Assembly: GCA_002772645.1 (NCBI GenBank)
Contig: PFDK01000010.1
Coordinates: forward strand, 109,241-146,877
Reading direction: 5' to 3'
Source of the DNA: Candidatus Pacebacteria bacterium CG10_big_fil_rev_8_21_14_0_10_56_10
Lineage (GTDB): Bacteria > Patescibacteriota > Microgenomatia > UBA1400 > PJMF01
DNA length: 37,637 bases
Numbering within the stretch: position 1 is the stretch's first letter; every line of letters starts with the position of its first letter. Positions 35,531-37,637 of this stretch are shown here, in pieces. Both the position numbers and the translations under genes were made by a program. The notes beneath the pieces were generated by a model that had not been told where the DNA came from, did no database searches, and was given only the letters and a program-made list of their open reading frames with translations.

Positions 35531-36394
35531 ATGGCCCAATCACGACACATAAAGCGCCGTATCTCAGCTGCCCGCAACATCTCCAAGATCACCAAAGCTA
35601 TGGAGATGGTGGCGGCCAGTAAAATGCGCCGGGCCCAGGACCAAGCTACCGCCGCCCGGCCCTACGCCCAAGCCCTGCACAGCTCTCTTAAAAAACTGGC
35701 CGGCAGAGTAGACGGTTCGCTCCACCCCCTGCTCTCCGAGCATCAAACCGGCCAGGACGTGTTGGTGGTGATCGGCACCGACAAGGGACTGTGCGGCAGT
35801 TTGAACGCCCAGCTGATGAAAGCGGCTGCCCAGTGGCACCGACAGTTCCCGCAGGGAGAAGTGGTCGCCGTCGGCCGCAAGGCAGTTCACTTTACTCGGT
35901 TGCTGGGGGCGAAACTCCATGCACAGTTCACTGATCTGCCCGAGCAGCTGCGCCTAAGCAACATCGTGCCAATCACTACCCTGGTGATCGACAACTTTAC
36001 CCAAGGTAAGTACCGCTCTGTCCAGCTACTGTACATGGATTTCATTAATACCTTGTCACAACGCGTCAGCCAGTCGCAGCTGTTACCGCTCGGTGAGCAA
36101 CTGCCCAACTTTGAACAAGCCACTATGCCGCAACTGGCCGCTGAGTACATGTTTGAGCCCGACGCCGCCCAGGTCCTGTCAAGCATCTTGCCTTACTACG
36201 TAGAAAACACGGTGTACCAAGCCTTTTTAGAAGCCCGAGCCAGCGAGCACAGTGCCAGGATGGTTACTATGAAAAATGCCAGCGAGAATGCCGGCGAGTT
36301 GGTGGATGAGCTCCAGCTGATGTTCAATAAGTCCCGTCAGCAAAGCATCACCAACGAGCTGCTCGATATCACCACCTCAATAATGACAGTCTAG
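35531..36394 (+). CDS. atpG: F-type ATP synthase subunit gamma
   Basis: MAQSRHIKRRISAARNISKITKAMEMVAASKMRRAQ; VIGTDKGLCGSLNAQL; EHSARMVTMKNASENAGELVDELQLMFNKSRQQSITNELLDITT. Confidence 0.97.
   Translation: MAQSRHIKRRISAARNISKITKAMEMVAASKMRRAQDQATAARPYAQALHSSLKKLAGRVDGSLHPLLSEHQTGQDVLVVIGTDKGLCGSLNAQLMKAAAQWHRQFPQGEVVAVGRKAVHFTRLLGAKLHAQFTDLPEQLRLSNIVPITTLVIDNFTQGKYRSVQLLYMDFINTLSQRVSQSQLLPLGEQLPNFEQATMPQLAAEYMFEPDAAQVLSSILPYYVENTVYQAFLEARASEHSARMVTMKNASENAGELVDELQLMFNKSRQQSITNELLDITTSIMTV

Positions 36395-37637
<1,243 letters not shown>

Overview
This window reads as a compact, moderately GC-rich bacterial chromosome segment. Candidate Phyla Radiation/Patescibacteria-like affiliation is an inference from the pilin style, split transketolase and gene packing; I could not test it.

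Contents in order: an IS30-family element with an amber-interrupted transposase inserted in a minus-strand ORF; tRNA-Glu(UUC); a membrane-anchored surface protein and a type IV pilin-like protein; a DUF3179 protein; and a pentose-phosphate block (gnd, zwf, pgi, tal, pgl). A glycan/glycogen operon follows (BadF/BadG-type sugar kinase, GH15, GH57, GT4), then truB, a flavin reductase and a ZnF-UBP protein. An AT-rich small gene then appears to be split at an A_AAA_AAA slippery heptamer.

Next come a three-gene ATP-citrate-lyase-like set (citryl-CoA synthetase-like subunits plus citryl-CoA lyase-like protein), a CcdA-DUF3179 fusion paired with a thioredoxin lipoprotein and a Crp/Fnr regulator, split transketolase, an L-lactate dehydrogenase with an NADP-like cofactor loop, mutM, tRNA-Lys(UUU), an MFS-like protein, a 659-aa acidic single-pass protein with a LytR_C-like end, and an F-type ATP synthase operon truncated by the window end.

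The most interesting signals are: (1) an ATP synthase delta subunit reduced to its C-terminal domain, with an altered alpha N-terminus and the delta ORF in frame with atpF across one TGA; (2) the CcdA-DUF3179 fusion with an extra Cys pair next to a thioredoxin lipoprotein; (3) the split ATP-citrate lyase; (4) an LDH that may use NADPH, next to NADPH-producing pentose-phosphate genes; (5) a possible -1 frameshift gene. All homology calls come from motif recognition by eye; no database search was run.
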